64,000 bases of DNA from Saprospiraceae bacterium. Its GTDB lineage: Bacteria; Bacteroidota; Bacteroidia; Chitinophagales; Saprospiraceae. How positions within the stretch are numbered: position 1 is the stretch's first letter; each line of letters opens with the position of its first letter. This document shows positions 28,574-38,730 of this stretch, one piece after another. The notes beneath the pieces are model-generated. The model saw only the letters and a program-made list of their open reading frames with translations, was not told where the DNA came from and did no database searches. The position numbers and the translations under genes are program-made. The stretch spans positions 58,773 to 122,772 of the forward strand of contig JANWXM010000009.1 of the NCBI GenBank assembly GCA_025055285.1, in the 5' to 3' direction.

Positions 28574-31500
28574 ATGTACTCCAAGTTTTGTGCTATGGTG
28601 AACCGATTGCGCAGTATTCCTCCGGCGAAGCCCGGTCTATACATCCTTCTTTTTCTTTCGGTGTTTCTGGGTGCCCATGCAGCGGCCCAGCCCGCTTTCT
28701 TTAACTTTAGTTATCCAGGCCCGACGCATATCCCGGTGGATACGACTTCGTGCACTAACGTATTAGCGGGCAACATGGGCACGCCCATCGTTACGTCTAC
28801 CATAGGAGCCAACATTACACTTTCACAATTCGACCCCGTTGCTTCGGGTTTCAATTTAAATACCCCTTGGAATTTTGGCGAAACAGCTCGAGTGTTTTGG
28901 AATGTAGCGGATGACCAAGGACACTCAGCGCAGTTTTCCTTCTTTGTCTTTTTCGTAGATACAACCAAACCGAGGATCAATACTATGGGCACGCCGCCCA
29001 CAGCTACGTATGCCTCTGTGAGGTTGGTGCCTCCGCCACCTAACTTAAGTGCTCTAGACCCTTGCGGCAATCCCACAGTGACGTTTACTGAAAGCCCGCG
29101 CCCGCCGCTGTGTCAAGCCGGCACATTTAGGCGTACGTGGCTAGCCACCGACATGTCGGGGAATACAGGTGTCTTTACTCAGACCATTACAATCCTCATT
29201 GACACGTTGCCGCCTACAGTCATTTCTCCGCCACAAAACGGCTCAACCCCGTGTACGAAACTCGCCACGGCCTACCCGGCCTGGCTAGCAGATCAAATGA
29301 CCAACTTCCGGGCTACGGACCCTTCAGGCATAGCCTCTTACACCAACAACGCTCCCTCTGCGATGACGGGCGGTTGCCCGCCTCCGTTGACAGTGACCTT
29401 CACTGCCACAGACAGTTGTGGCTTCTCCGTAACACGCACCGCTACGTTTACTTCTACAGATAATAAAGGGCCAGATATCGTACGCCTGCCGCAAGACAGC
29501 ATCGTAGTCTGCTCGCCGCCATTAAACAATCATTTGACTGCCCTGGCGAATTGGATACATCGCCGCGCTGGTCTCATTGCAAGGGATTCTTGTACGCCAG
29601 AGGCGGAAATCAAGTACACAATGCAAATTGATGGCTCGCCAGTAGATTCGGCTCAGGTAATGGCCGCCTTTGTCGCCTCCTTAAACAACGGCTGCGGACC
29701 GAGGCAAATAGGTAATCAGGTCTACGACCGCGTCCGCGGTATCGTAACAGTAGATTTTTTTGCCCGAGACGCGTGCAACAACATCACGTACTTCGGCCAG
29801 GCCTCTTTTGCGGCACGCGACACCGTACCACCTCACCTCACTGGCATCTCTACTAGCGAAGAGTGCGGCGGAGGTAATGACCAGATAGCACTCAATACCT
29901 GGATAAATGCCTACGGCAACATTAGCGTCAGCGATGATTGCTCTAACACAGCGTGGACAAACTTTAGCTGGACGACCCATACCGGCCAAAGCGGAAGTGG
30001 CTTTTTTGGCGTCGGCCCTTATCCGGAGATACAGGCGCACCATTGCTCTTGGTTCGCCGATATCACCTTTCGCGCTACAGATGAATGTGGAAATGTAGGT
30101 ACTCGAACGCTGCGCTTTCAAATCATTGATGGCACGCCGCCGGCTTTCTCTCCTCTTCCTGCCGATACGCTCTATTGTCCAGATACCGCTTTGACGATTC
30201 CTCGAGCCTTCGTCTCTGACAACTGCGACACCTCCATGACTTTCTCGCGTTCGGAAACTTTTGTGGCCCTGCCCTGCCCAGGCACCTACACATTGCTCGT
30301 CACTTGGACAGCTACTGATGATTGCGGCAACACTTCTACCGCTACACAAACCGTTTTCGTTCGCGATACAACGCGACCCATTATCGTTTTGCGCCCTGCC
30401 GATCGAATTGCCCGCTGCGACTCCTTTGTTATGCCGCCACCTCCGGTACTGGGTGTAGATGTGCAAGCCGTTGATGTATGCGGTGAGGTTGTAAGCTTAA
30501 CTGTATCGCAAACTTCTAATCAAGACCCTAACCCAGCTAATTGCGCGCATTATACGTATGCTCTCGTACGCACCTTCGTGGTTAGCGATGATTGCGGCAA
30601 TACCGCCTCTGCTCAACAGATTATTCAGGTGGTAGATAATGTCCCTCCCAACCTGTACGGCTTCAGCGATACAACTCTAGTATGTGAAGTGTCTCCTGTA
30701 ACCCCCCCGCCCATTGCAATAGATGCATGTGGCGATATAGCCCTTACGCCCGTGTTAGTCAACGAAGTAATTGACAACCCAGGTTGCGGCGATACGTACA
30801 CGAAACTGCTCGTATGGCAAAGTTCAGATGTATGCGGCAACGTAGGTCAATTGGTGCAAACGGTTCACGTAGTAGATGTCGTTGCACCTTTCTTAACGGG
30901 TGTGCCTTCTCACGTAACTGTAGAGTGCAACGACATTCCGCCCATACCTGACCATGGAGCCATTGTGCCTAACGACAATTGTGATGAAACGCCGAGCATT
31001 TTGTTTGACGAGGTAGAATTGCGCGATTCTGACCCTAATTCATGTGCTTACCTGACCGACTACCGGATCCGCCGGCAGTGGGTCGTCGAAGACAATTGCG
31101 ATAATCGCCGCACATACATTCAAATTATCTCAGTCAGAGACCGCACTCCGCCTGTCGTGAGAGCCCTCGATACGTTGCACGTAAATGTCGAGGCGGGCTT
31201 ATGTCAGGCCGCTGTAGTTTTACCGAATCTTTTATCTGTCTACGATGAGTGCACGGCTGCAACGCAGCAAGCTGATTTGCGCGATACAGCGGTGCTAGTA
31301 CCGAGTGGAACGCCAATTGACCAAAGACCCGTTAAGCCTGTCACCTTTAATTGGACAGCACCTGGTATGCCGCCATACTCACCGGCCCTAAGTGATGCCG
31401 CGTTGACGATTTCGCTTGACCGCGCCGATGCGGAGCAAACCAGCGAGTTCTTTTATGTTTATGGAGAAGGTGGCATACTTCTAGGGCATACGAAGAGGAC

Positions 31501-34500
31501 GGATGTTTCGTGTGGTTTCAGCGATACTACCTTTACTGTACCCGCGAGCTTACTTAACAATTGGCTCCAAGATGGAAAGATTTCCATCTCTTTAACGCCT
31601 AACGGCACTGGCCCTGATGCTATCAATGCTTTTTGCAATGGCGGCCGGGTGCGTGCGCGTCTAAGGTATGCCTATGCAGCGCCTACTCGCCCAGTGTCGG
31701 TAGCTTTTTCCATTAACGACGGAGCCTTTCAGCCCTTCCCGCCGGCAGGGCCGGTGAACCTACTAGCAGGGACCCATACGGTCACCTATCGCGTTACGGA
31801 CTGCGCTGGCAATAGCACTTCAGCCCGTACTGTCATCCAAGTGAATGATTCAGAGCCGCCCGCAATTGCCGCTCCACCACCACTGACAGCTTACGTCGGC
31901 ACAAATGATTGTGCTGCTGTACTGACGTTGCCCTTCCCAACGCTATCGGAAAATTGCGCATTTAGCGCCAACATGGACAAATCTTCCGGTGCTCAAGCGA
32001 TAATTTTTGAAAACGACCCTAATGCTGGCTGGGTACCTCAAGCGACCACACTTACTGTATCCGGCTTACTACCGAATGCTATTTCGAGCGCTACAGTTAT
32101 AGTGCGCCATCGAGGCGATAATGGCCAAGCGGGCGAATTTTTTTATGTAATAACTGAAAATGGCGACACTCTGGGCACAACTGCGATTGCTTCTGGCAAT
32201 GAATGTGTTGCAGAACACGAAACAGTATTTCATGTTTCGGCTGCCCAAATCAACGCATGGGCTGCTGATGGTGCAACCAACTTTGTGCTTCGCGCCAATC
32301 GCGATGTAGTCAATTACAGCGACCATATCAATCCATGCGGTCCGCTAGGCGCAGGCAATCGCGACGGCATTAGCACGTTAGAAGTCGTCCTGCGCTACAA
32401 TTACGCAGCAGTGCATTACCGTATCAATAGAGGCGCTCAAACCGTGTCTGAGGGACAATTACACGGCAACAGTACCGCTGTTTCGCTCTCTCCAGGCAAG
32501 TACACGGTCACCTATACGGTCTCGGATATCAGTGGAAACACGGCGTCAACTTCTTACCTAATTGCTGTACGGGATACGGTGCGACCCACAGCGCTCTGTC
32601 AGCCTGTCACTATCTTTACAAATCCACACGGTTCAGTGACGTACGTCCTCCAGGCGCAAGAAGTAGACAATGGCAGCATTGATAATTGCTCAGGTGCGAC
32701 GCTCAACCGGGCTGTTTCTCCAACTAACTTCACCTGCAACATGGCGGGAAATGTTTATCCCGTGACACTGACGGTGACCGATACATCGGGAAATAGTTCA
32801 AGTTGTACAGCCTCTGTGCGCGTAGAGATAATGGGACCACAGCCAACGGTAACACCAGGTGTTTGCGAAGGCGGAGCAGTGCAGTTCTTCGCTAACCCAC
32901 CGGCACCCACGCATGGCTACACGTACAAGTGGACAGGGCCGAATGGGTTTATGTCTATGCAGCCCAATCCTATTATTCCGGTCACGAGCAGTGCCAATCA
33001 GGGCACCTATGTGGTAGAGATTACGGGCCCAACGAACTGCAAAGTTAGCGGGAGCGTATTCCTGAGCTTAACCAATCTGCCTACACAGCCTGTCTTACAG
33101 CTGCCTTCGCTCATATGTGAAGGGACGGTACTTACGCTACAAACTCAACCTTTTGCGGGCAACACGGTGGTGTATTCTTGGTATCGCGGTACACCGGGAA
33201 ATTCTACCTTGGTGGGCACCACGAACAATCCGATCCTTCAAATTTCTAACTTGCCGCCGGGAACATACTCCTACTATGTACGCGTATCAGCCGATGGGTG
33301 TCTATCGCTGCCCTCTGAGGTGAAGGAGGTAACTGTTCAAGCGCGTCCAGTAGCGCAAATCAGCCCGTCGGGCATTTCCGTTTGCACCTGTGAGTCTATC
33401 TCGTTGCACACGCCTGTGCAGGGACCAGGAACTACCTACAGTTGGAGTGGGCCAGCTGGTTTTTCTAGCGCCCTTCAGTCGCCCTTAGTGACGTCGTGTG
33501 CCCAAAATTTCCATGCGGGTACTTATACGTTAGTGGTTTCGGTCAACGGCTGTGCTTCCCTGCCAGCGACGGCCAAAGTAGAAGTGCGGCCAAAACCAGC
33601 TAAACCTCAGATTGCAGGCAATAATGCCGTATGCGCGGGTAAGCCTCTAACGCTCCTATGCAACAACGTGCCTAACGCCACGGAATACCACTGGTTTTCA
33701 CCACAGGCAGTTCTAACGGTTACTAATGTCAACACGCTAGTCATCCCCGCCGCCTCGAGCTTGGCTCATGCTGGCAAATGGAGACTCCAAGTGATTCAAA
33801 ATGGATGTGTTTCCGACCTATCTGATGCCTATACTGTACAGGTAGAAAATTTTCCTGACGTGTCTGCCACCTCTAATTCGCCCGTTTGTCAGGGCAACAC
33901 CCTGACATTGAGTGCTAATTCGACTGCTCCAGAAGTGTCTTATGTTTGGTCAGGGCCGAATGGTTTTTATGCTATTGGTGCCCAAGTAAGTACGATTAAT
34001 CCTGCAACAGGCACCTATCTGGTCGTAGTCAGCACTCCTAATTCTTGTACAAATACAGCTACGGTAAATGTCAATGTTGTTGTTCCACCCCAGATAACGG
34101 CCATTACACATACCGCTCCATCTTGCGTAACGTGTACTACGGATGCGATGCTCCAGGCGACAATATTTAGCCAGAATCCGCCGCTGACCTATCAATGGAC
34201 AGGTCCAGGTGGCTTTTTCTCCAGCTCACCTTCTCCAGTTATTCCTAATGTTTGTACTTCCAACAATGGCACATATACGTTGATTGTGCGTGACTCGGCG
34301 AATTGTCCTTCAGCGCCAGCATCTACAGTAATCAGCGTAATAAAACAGCCAGAGCGTCCTTTGTTAAGTGCTCCAAGCGCTTTGTGTGCGGGCAATGCTT
34401 TGACCTTGTCTGTGCAAAATGCCAACGCCTATGGCAGTAATGTAATTTTTGAATGGGTTACCCCTTATGGTACCGTCACTCAGGCGCAGGCTAATTTGGT

Positions 34501-36508
34501 CATCCCAGTAGCAGGCCCTCAACACAGCGGCGTCTATCGCGTTACGGCGCGCATAGGTAATTGCGCCTCTGCACCTTCAGAACAGGTGACGGTGCAGGTA
34601 CACCCCATTCCTCCTGCTCCCGTAGTGAGCAGTAATTCGCCGATATGCGAGGGTGATACACTGCGCCTTTGGGCTCAAAAAGTCGCTAACGGCCAGTATA
34701 CGTGGATAGGGCCTAGTGGTTTTACTGCTAGTATTCGCGACCCTATTATCGAGCAGGTCAACAAAAATACCCATGAAGGCTGCTATCGAGCTACTGTATC
34801 GGTCAATGGGTGTGTGTCTCCACCTAGTAAGGAAGAGTGCATCCTTATCCGCCCTCGACCTAGTGCGCCGCTGCCCTTGCCCATGTCAGCAGCTTGCCTC
34901 AGTCAGCCGGGTGTTGCTTTGACGTTTCGCATTGCTCCGGCCACTGCAACTCCAGGTGCTCGGTACATCTGGTACAACGCCACGAATCAGGAACCCATAG
35001 GACCGCCAACATTTGCGCTGAATTTTACTCTTGCCGACCTCTCTGGCCTGAAACCAGGTACGAATACTTTTTTCGTGCGCTCGCTGCTCGATGGCTGCGC
35101 TTCAGCACCTTCAATGCCTGTTGTGGTGCACTTAGACACGATACCCCTAGGTGTCAATGCCTTTGCAGGGCAAGACTTCTTTGCCTGCGATGTAACGCCA
35201 CTTCAATTAAATGCATCTGCTCCGCCCGTAGGCATCACTGGGCGCTGGCAACAAATAGATGGGCCCGGGGTGACTATTGTTAATCAGCCTTTGCCCTCTA
35301 CGGCTGTGTTAGGGGCTACAGCAGGTAACGTGTATCGCTTCGAATGGACGCTCTCTAACGGTGCTTGTCAAGATTTCAGCCGCGACACAGTGAAGGTAAC
35401 CGTCAATGCCTTCGAAGAAGCACGCGTGGTTAAAGACCTATATACCACTTGCTTCGCCGATACGGTTGAAATTCAAGCCGTTCCCGGTCAAGGGGTCTTA
35501 GGAGTATGGAAGCAGCCTCTTGGGCAAGCGCTCTTCCAGCCACCTATCGTCATAGATAATCCCAACAGTCCAACAACAAAAGTACGCAATCTACCGCCAA
35601 ATGCCAATACTTTCTTTTTTTACTGGATCCTGAATGTCGCTGGATGCCCACCCGACACAGCATTCGTGACGGTTTATACCATTAATAAGCAGCCTTTTGC
35701 AGGCCAAGACCAAAACCTGTGCATTACCGATTCGTGCACGGCGCTACAGGCAACTCCTCTTGATCCCTTTGAAACAGGAAAGTGGACGTATTTGGATGCT
35801 GGAGTCAACCCTAAATTGACGCTAACTTCGCCAAACTCATCTACTACCATAGCGTGTGGACTGCGCATCGGAACTAATCGCTTCGTATGGGAAACCAACG
35901 GAGGCCTATGTGGCGAACGCTCGCGCGATACCGTAGTGGTGGTTTACGACGTGGAGCCTACTGCAAGAGAAGACAATGTTTTAGTACCTTATGGTCAGCA
36001 GGTACTGGTAAATGTATTGCAGAACGACATCCTTCCGCCTCAATACAATGTGCGCGTACTTGACCCGCCAAAACACGGTCTTTGGTCAGAGCCAAGTAAG
36101 GGGGTATTCTCGTATTTGCCCAACCTGACGTTTACAGGGCGCGATAAGCTCATTTATGAACTATGTAACCTCAATCCCGCTTGCCCATGTAGCATAGCCA
36201 CCCTCCTTTTGGACGTGGAAGAGGCCGACAGTTGTCGCATCCCGACAGTCATCACTCCCAACGGTGATAAGGTCAACGATGCCTTCGTCATTCCATTCCA
36301 CTGCCTAACCGCTGGCGAAGGTACTCTCGAGAGCGAGGTATCTATCTACAACCAATGGGGCGATCGCGTGTTTTATGCTCAGCCCTATCAAAATGACTGG
36401 GAAGGGACATACAATGGTCAGCCGCTACCTGTTGGAACGTACTTTTTTGTAATTAAACTTGCAGGAGAGAACAAACCTCGAACGGGTTTTCTAATCATAC
36501 AACGGTGA
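28574..36508 (+). CDS. Giant secreted HYR/Ig-repeat protein with gliding-type (T9SS type B) C-terminal domain
   Basis: The 2644-residue protein begins with a signal peptide (LYILLFLSVFLGAHAAAQ). The first 1400 residues are HYR-like repeats built around DxCGNT and DxTxPxI motifs (FRATDECGNVGTRTLRF; TATDDCGNTSTATQTVFVRD). The next 900 are Ig/PKD-like modules with YxWxGPxGFxSxxxxP and CxGxxLxLxxxxP repeats. Near 2440 a cadherin-like stretch appears (NVLQNDILPPQ...LIYELCN), and the last 90 residues (VITPNGDKVNDAFVIP, IYNQWGDRVFYA, PVGTYFFVIKL) are the CHU_C type B sorting domain. It is probably surface-bound or released and adhesive. An alternative start is MVNRLRS at 28595. Confidence 0.93.
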   Translation: MYSKFCAMVNRLRSIPPAKPGLYILLFLSVFLGAHAAAQPAFFNFSYPGPTHIPVDTTSCTNVLAGNMGTPIVTSTIGANITLSQFDPVASGFNLNTPWNFGETARVFWNVADDQGHSAQFSFFVFFVDTTKPRINTMGTPPTATYASVRLVPPPPNLSALDPCGNPTVTFTESPRPPLCQAGTFRRTWLATDMSGNTGVFTQTITILIDTLPPTVISPPQNGSTPCTKLATAYPAWLADQMTNFRATDPSGIASYTNNAPSAMTGGCPPPLTVTFTATDSCGFSVTRTATFTSTDNKGPDIVRLPQDSIVVCSPPLNNHLTALANWIHRRAGLIARDSCTPEAEIKYTMQIDGSPVDSAQVMAAFVASLNNGCGPRQIGNQVYDRVRGIVTVDFFARDACNNITYFGQASFAARDTVPPHLTGISTSEECGGGNDQIALNTWINAYGNISVSDDCSNTAWTNFSWTTHTGQSGSGFFGVGPYPEIQAHHCSWFADITFRATDECGNVGTRTLRFQIIDGTPPAFSPLPADTLYCPDTALTIPRAFVSDNCDTSMTFSRSETFVALPCPGTYTLLVTWTATDDCGNTSTATQTVFVRDTTRPIIVLRPADRIARCDSFVMPPPPVLGVDVQAVDVCGEVVSLTVSQTSNQDPNPANCAHYTYALVRTFVVSDDCGNTASAQQIIQVVDNVPPNLYGFSDTTLVCEVSPVTPPPIAIDACGDIALTPVLVNEVIDNPGCGDTYTKLLVWQSSDVCGNVGQLVQTVHVVDVVAPFLTGVPSHVTVECNDIPPIPDHGAIVPNDNCDETPSILFDEVELRDSDPNSCAYLTDYRIRRQWVVEDNCDNRRTYIQIISVRDRTPPVVRALDTLHVNVEAGLCQAAVVLPNLLSVYDECTAATQQADLRDTAVLVPSGTPIDQRPVKPVTFNWTAPGMPPYSPALSDAALTISLDRADAEQTSEFFYVYGEGGILLGHTKRTDVSCGFSDTTFTVPASLLNNWLQDGKISISLTPNGTGPDAINAFCNGGRVRARLRYAYAAPTRPVSVAFSINDGAFQPFPPAGPVNLLAGTHTVTYRVTDCAGNSTSARTVIQVNDSEPPAIAAPPPLTAYVGTNDCAAVLTLPFPTLSENCAFSANMDKSSGAQAIIFENDPNAGWVPQATTLTVSGLLPNAISSATVIVRHRGDNGQAGEFFYVITENGDTLGTTAIASGNECVAEHETVFHVSAAQINAWAADGATNFVLRANRDVVNYSDHINPCGPLGAGNRDGISTLEVVLRYNYAAVHYRINRGAQTVSEGQLHGNSTAVSLSPGKYTVTYTVSDISGNTASTSYLIAVRDTVRPTALCQPVTIFTNPHGSVTYVLQAQEVDNGSIDNCSGATLNRAVSPTNFTCNMAGNVYPVTLTVTDTSGNSSSCTASVRVEIMGPQPTVTPGVCEGGAVQFFANPPAPTHGYTYKWTGPNGFMSMQPNPIIPVTSSANQGTYVVEITGPTNCKVSGSVFLSLTNLPTQPVLQLPSLICEGTVLTLQTQPFAGNTVVYSWYRGTPGNSTLVGTTNNPILQISNLPPGTYSYYVRVSADGCLSLPSEVKEVTVQARPVAQISPSGISVCTCESISLHTPVQGPGTTYSWSGPAGFSSALQSPLVTSCAQNFHAGTYTLVVSVNGCASLPATAKVEVRPKPAKPQIAGNNAVCAGKPLTLLCNNVPNATEYHWFSPQAVLTVTNVNTLVIPAASSLAHAGKWRLQVIQNGCVSDLSDAYTVQVENFPDVSATSNSPVCQGNTLTLSANSTAPEVSYVWSGPNGFYAIGAQVSTINPATGTYLVVVSTPNSCTNTATVNVNVVVPPQITAITHTAPSCVTCTTDAMLQATIFSQNPPLTYQWTGPGGFFSSSPSPVIPNVCTSNNGTYTLIVRDSANCPSAPASTVISVIKQPERPLLSAPSALCAGNALTLSVQNANAYGSNVIFEWVTPYGTVTQAQANLVIPVAGPQHSGVYRVTARIGNCASAPSEQVTVQVHPIPPAPVVSSNSPICEGDTLRLWAQKVANGQYTWIGPSGFTASIRDPIIEQVNKNTHEGCYRATVSVNGCVSPPSKEECILIRPRPSAPLPLPMSAACLSQPGVALTFRIAPATATPGARYIWYNATNQEPIGPPTFALNFTLADLSGLKPGTNTFFVRSLLDGCASAPSMPVVVHLDTIPLGVNAFAGQDFFACDVTPLQLNASAPPVGITGRWQQIDGPGVTIVNQPLPSTAVLGATAGNVYRFEWTLSNGACQDFSRDTVKVTVNAFEEARVVKDLYTTCFADTVEIQAVPGQGVLGVWKQPLGQALFQPPIVIDNPNSPTTKVRNLPPNANTFFFYWILNVAGCPPDTAFVTVYTINKQPFAGQDQNLCITDSCTALQATPLDPFETGKWTYLDAGVNPKLTLTSPNSSTTIACGLRIGTNRFVWETNGGLCGERSRDTVVVVYDVEPTAREDNVLVPYGQQVLVNVLQNDILPPQYNVRVLDPPKHGLWSEPSKGVFSYLPNLTFTGRDKLIYELCNLNPACPCSIATLLLDVEEADSCRIPTVITPNGDKVNDAFVIPFHCLTAGEGTLESEVSIYNQWGDRVFYAQPYQNDWEGTYNGQPLPVGTYFFVIKLAGENKPRTGFLIIQR

Positions 36509-36520
36509 GGTTAGAATAGC

Positions 36521-36551
36521 TTGTTAAACATTGTTACTGCTGCTATTTTTG
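36521..36551 (+). promoter_or_regulatory. Promoter of tatC-metF
   Basis: TTG at 36521-36523 and TATTTTTG at 36544-36551 are separated by 20 bases, close to the Bacteroidota -33/-7 consensus (TTTG or TTG, about 19-21 bases, TAnnTTTG). The expected start of transcription is near 36557. Confidence 0.6.
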
Positions 36552-36621
36552 CAGCCCTTTACTCATGAGTTTTGCTCATATCAATAACTTTTTTAGAATC
36601 TTTCAATTACGCCATTCTTCT

Positions 36622-37503
36622 ATGCCACCCGATCCGTTGCACAAGGCTCCCGCAGAAAGTCAAGGCACCGGCGAAATGAGCTTTTTCGAGCACGTTGAAG
36701 AATTGCGTCAACGTCTCCTACGCTCGTTTGTGGCCATCGGAATTATGGGCGTAGGTTGTTTCCTTAGCAAGGATTTGGTTTTCGATGCGCTCATTTTTGG
36801 CCCTCGCAACCCAGACTTTATCACCTATCGCGCATTGTGCTCCTTATCGCATTGGGCAGGGCTCTACGACAAAATGTGCTTTAAGCCTGTAGAGTTCAAG
36901 CTCATTACGCGCCAGCTGGGCGAGATTTTGATGCAACATCTGTATGTCTCCTTTTGGCTAGGTTTTATTCTGGCCTTTCCTTATGTGCTTTGGCAACTAT
37001 GGCTATTTCTCAAGCCCGGGTTGTTGGAGTCGGAGCAAAAAGCTATTCGCGGTATCGTGACCATCTGCTCTTTGCTTTTCCTAGTTGGAGTTGCTTTCGG
37101 CTATTTCATTATTGCGCCTTTCTCTATTAATTTTCTAGCGGGTTACACCCTGCCCGGTACGGAAGTAGCCCCTACGCTGAGCTCCTACGTCACGTACATG
37201 ACCATGTTTACTATTCCTATTGGCCTATTTTTTGAATTGCCAATAGTTATCTTTTTTCTGACCAAGATTGGCGTAGTAGGTTATCGCACACTACAAGCGT
37301 ATCGGCGCTATGCGTTTGTAGGTATCCTTATTGTAGCGGCAATAATTACACCTCCCGATGTCGTATCGCAAACTATCGTTGCATTACCCCTTTATGGGCT
37401 CTACGAGATAAGCATCCTCATTTCTCGGCGAGAGCAGCGTCGGCGCGAGCGCGTTATTTTCGGAAAAAGTGTGGTTGTCGATGTCGTAAAGGTTAGGTCA
37501 TGA
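36622..37503 (+). CDS. tatC: Twin-arginine translocase subunit TatC
   Basis: TatC is the multi-spanning inner-membrane receptor for folded Tat substrates. The core SFFEHVEELRQRLLRSFVAI, the TM segments (YVSFWLGFILAFPYVLWQLW, TICSLLFLVGVAFGYFIIAP) and GLFFELPIVIFFLTKIGVV are all characteristic, and the helix after it ends AAIITPPDVVSQTIVALPLYGLYE. Six membrane segments can be traced. There is a family-typical insert after the first membrane helix. The frame is open from an ATG at 36565; 36622 is preferred because it gives a short cytoplasmic leader as in relatives, but 36565 fits the promoter as well. The stop overlaps the metF start (ATGA). Confidence 0.95.
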   Translation: MPPDPLHKAPAESQGTGEMSFFEHVEELRQRLLRSFVAIGIMGVGCFLSKDLVFDALIFGPRNPDFITYRALCSLSHWAGLYDKMCFKPVEFKLITRQLGEILMQHLYVSFWLGFILAFPYVLWQLWLFLKPGLLESEQKAIRGIVTICSLLFLVGVAFGYFIIAPFSINFLAGYTLPGTEVAPTLSSYVTYMTMFTIPIGLFFELPIVIFFLTKIGVVGYRTLQAYRRYAFVGILIVAAIITPPDVVSQTIVALPLYGLYEISILISRREQRRRERVIFGKSVVVDVVKVRS

Positions 37504-38459
37504 AGGTTACCGAGCATTTTGCCAAAGCCAATGGTAAAACGTTGGTCTCTTTTGAGGTGTTGCCACCGCTGAAGGGCGGAAGCATGCAGGCTATCTTTGA
37601 TACCTTAGATAGCCTTATGGAATTCAATCCGCCATTTATCGATGTTACGTATCATCGAGAAGAATACATCTATAAGATACGCCCATCAGGCTATTACGAA
37701 AAGACGGCTATTCGAAAGCGACCCGGGACCGTAGGTATATGCGCTGCGATTATGCATCGCTATAAGGTGGATGCAGTGCCGCACCTTATTTGCGGAGGAT
37801 TCTCGAAGGATGAAACAGAAAATGCGTTAATTGACCTTAATTTCCTGGGTATCAATAATGTGCTCGCTCTGCGTGGCGATGCACGCCGATTCGAAGACCG
37901 TTTCATCCCCCATGAGCAAGGACATACTTATGCCGTAGACTTGGTTCGTCAAATTGCCAACATGAACGAGGGTCAATATCTAGACCCTGATATTGTCAAT
38001 GGGGAGAAGACGGACTTCTGCATAGGCGTTGCGGGCTATCCAGAGAAGCATTTCGAGGCTCCAAACTTTGAGACCGACCTTTACTACACAAAGATGAAAG
38101 TAGAGGCTGGAGCGCATTATATTGTTACTCAGATGTTTTTTGACAATCGGAAATATTTTGAATACGTAGAAGCATGCCGGCGCGTTGGAATTCATGTTCC
38201 TATTGTGCCCGGTCTAAAGCCGATTACGAAACGCTATCAGTTGACTACCATTCCTCGAAAGTTTTTTGTTAGTCTTCCGCAAGAATTAGTACAAGCTATA
38301 ATGAAGGCGCCCAACGAAGAAGCTGTGCGCCAGATAGGCATCGAATGGTGTGTTCAACAATCGCTCGAGCTCAAAGCCGCTGGCGTGCCGTGTTTGCACT
38401 ATTATACTATGGGCGATGCTGAGACGATCAAGGAGATCGTCAAACGCGTGGGCGTTTGA
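37500..38459 (+). CDS. metF: 5,10-methylenetetrahydrofolate reductase
   Basis: This 319-residue FAD-dependent TIM-barrel enzyme makes 5-methyl-THF for methionine synthesis. SFEVLPPLKGG near the start carries the catalytic Glu region. NNVLALRGDARR, FCIGVAGYPEKHFEAPNFETD, TQMFFDNRKYFEY and VPIVPGLKPITKRYQL are classic MetF blocks in order. It overlaps tatC by four bases (ATGA), so translation is probably coupled, although the two functions are unrelated. A stem-loop follows the gene. Confidence 0.96.
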   Translation: MKVTEHFAKANGKTLVSFEVLPPLKGGSMQAIFDTLDSLMEFNPPFIDVTYHREEYIYKIRPSGYYEKTAIRKRPGTVGICAAIMHRYKVDAVPHLICGGFSKDETENALIDLNFLGINNVLALRGDARRFEDRFIPHEQGHTYAVDLVRQIANMNEGQYLDPDIVNGEKTDFCIGVAGYPEKHFEAPNFETDLYYTKMKVEAGAHYIVTQMFFDNRKYFEYVEACRRVGIHVPIVPGLKPITKRYQLTTIPRKFFVSLPQELVQAIMKAPNEEAVRQIGIEWCVQQSLELKAAGVPCLHYYTMGDAETIKEIVKRVGV

Positions 38460-38538
38460 TGATTACTCGCCATGGCAACATCTGTCGAGCACTTGTATAA
38501 TCTACAAGCACGTAGTTTGTAAGGAAAAGATATCGAGG

Positions 38539-38564
38539 GAGTTTCCCCATTTTAGAGGAAACTC
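38539..38564 (+). terminator. Stem-loop after metF
   Basis: GAGTTTCC (38539-38546) pairs with GGAAACTC (38557-38564) around a 10-base loop, followed by TACTTCTTT. The U-tract is weak. It is 80 bases beyond the metF stop. Confidence 0.45.
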
Positions 38565-38706
38565 TACTTCTTTACACGGAATAGACAAATACGTTGAAGG
38601 CCTCCTTGTTTAAATTAGTTTTCAATGCCCTCCAGAACACTGAAGTACGGCAGGAGAGCCGACCCTTTTTGGTAAGTGGACTTTTTTGATAACCTGCTTT
38701 ACGGAA

Positions 38707-38730
38707 AAGCCCTTTTCATGATGAGGGCTT
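38707..38730 (-). terminator. Terminator overlapping the end of the purine nucleoside phosphorylase gene
   Basis: On the minus strand AAGCCC (38730-38725) pairs with GGGCTT (38712-38707), then TTCC. The loop contains the stop codon of the upstream gene, so the last codons are part of the hairpin. Confidence 0.5.

Noticed and set aside
29681..30466. 261-codon minus-strand frame inside the giant T9SS gene
   Set aside because: It is an antisense shadow of repeated, G+C-rich codons; the plus-strand protein is continuous and well conserved.
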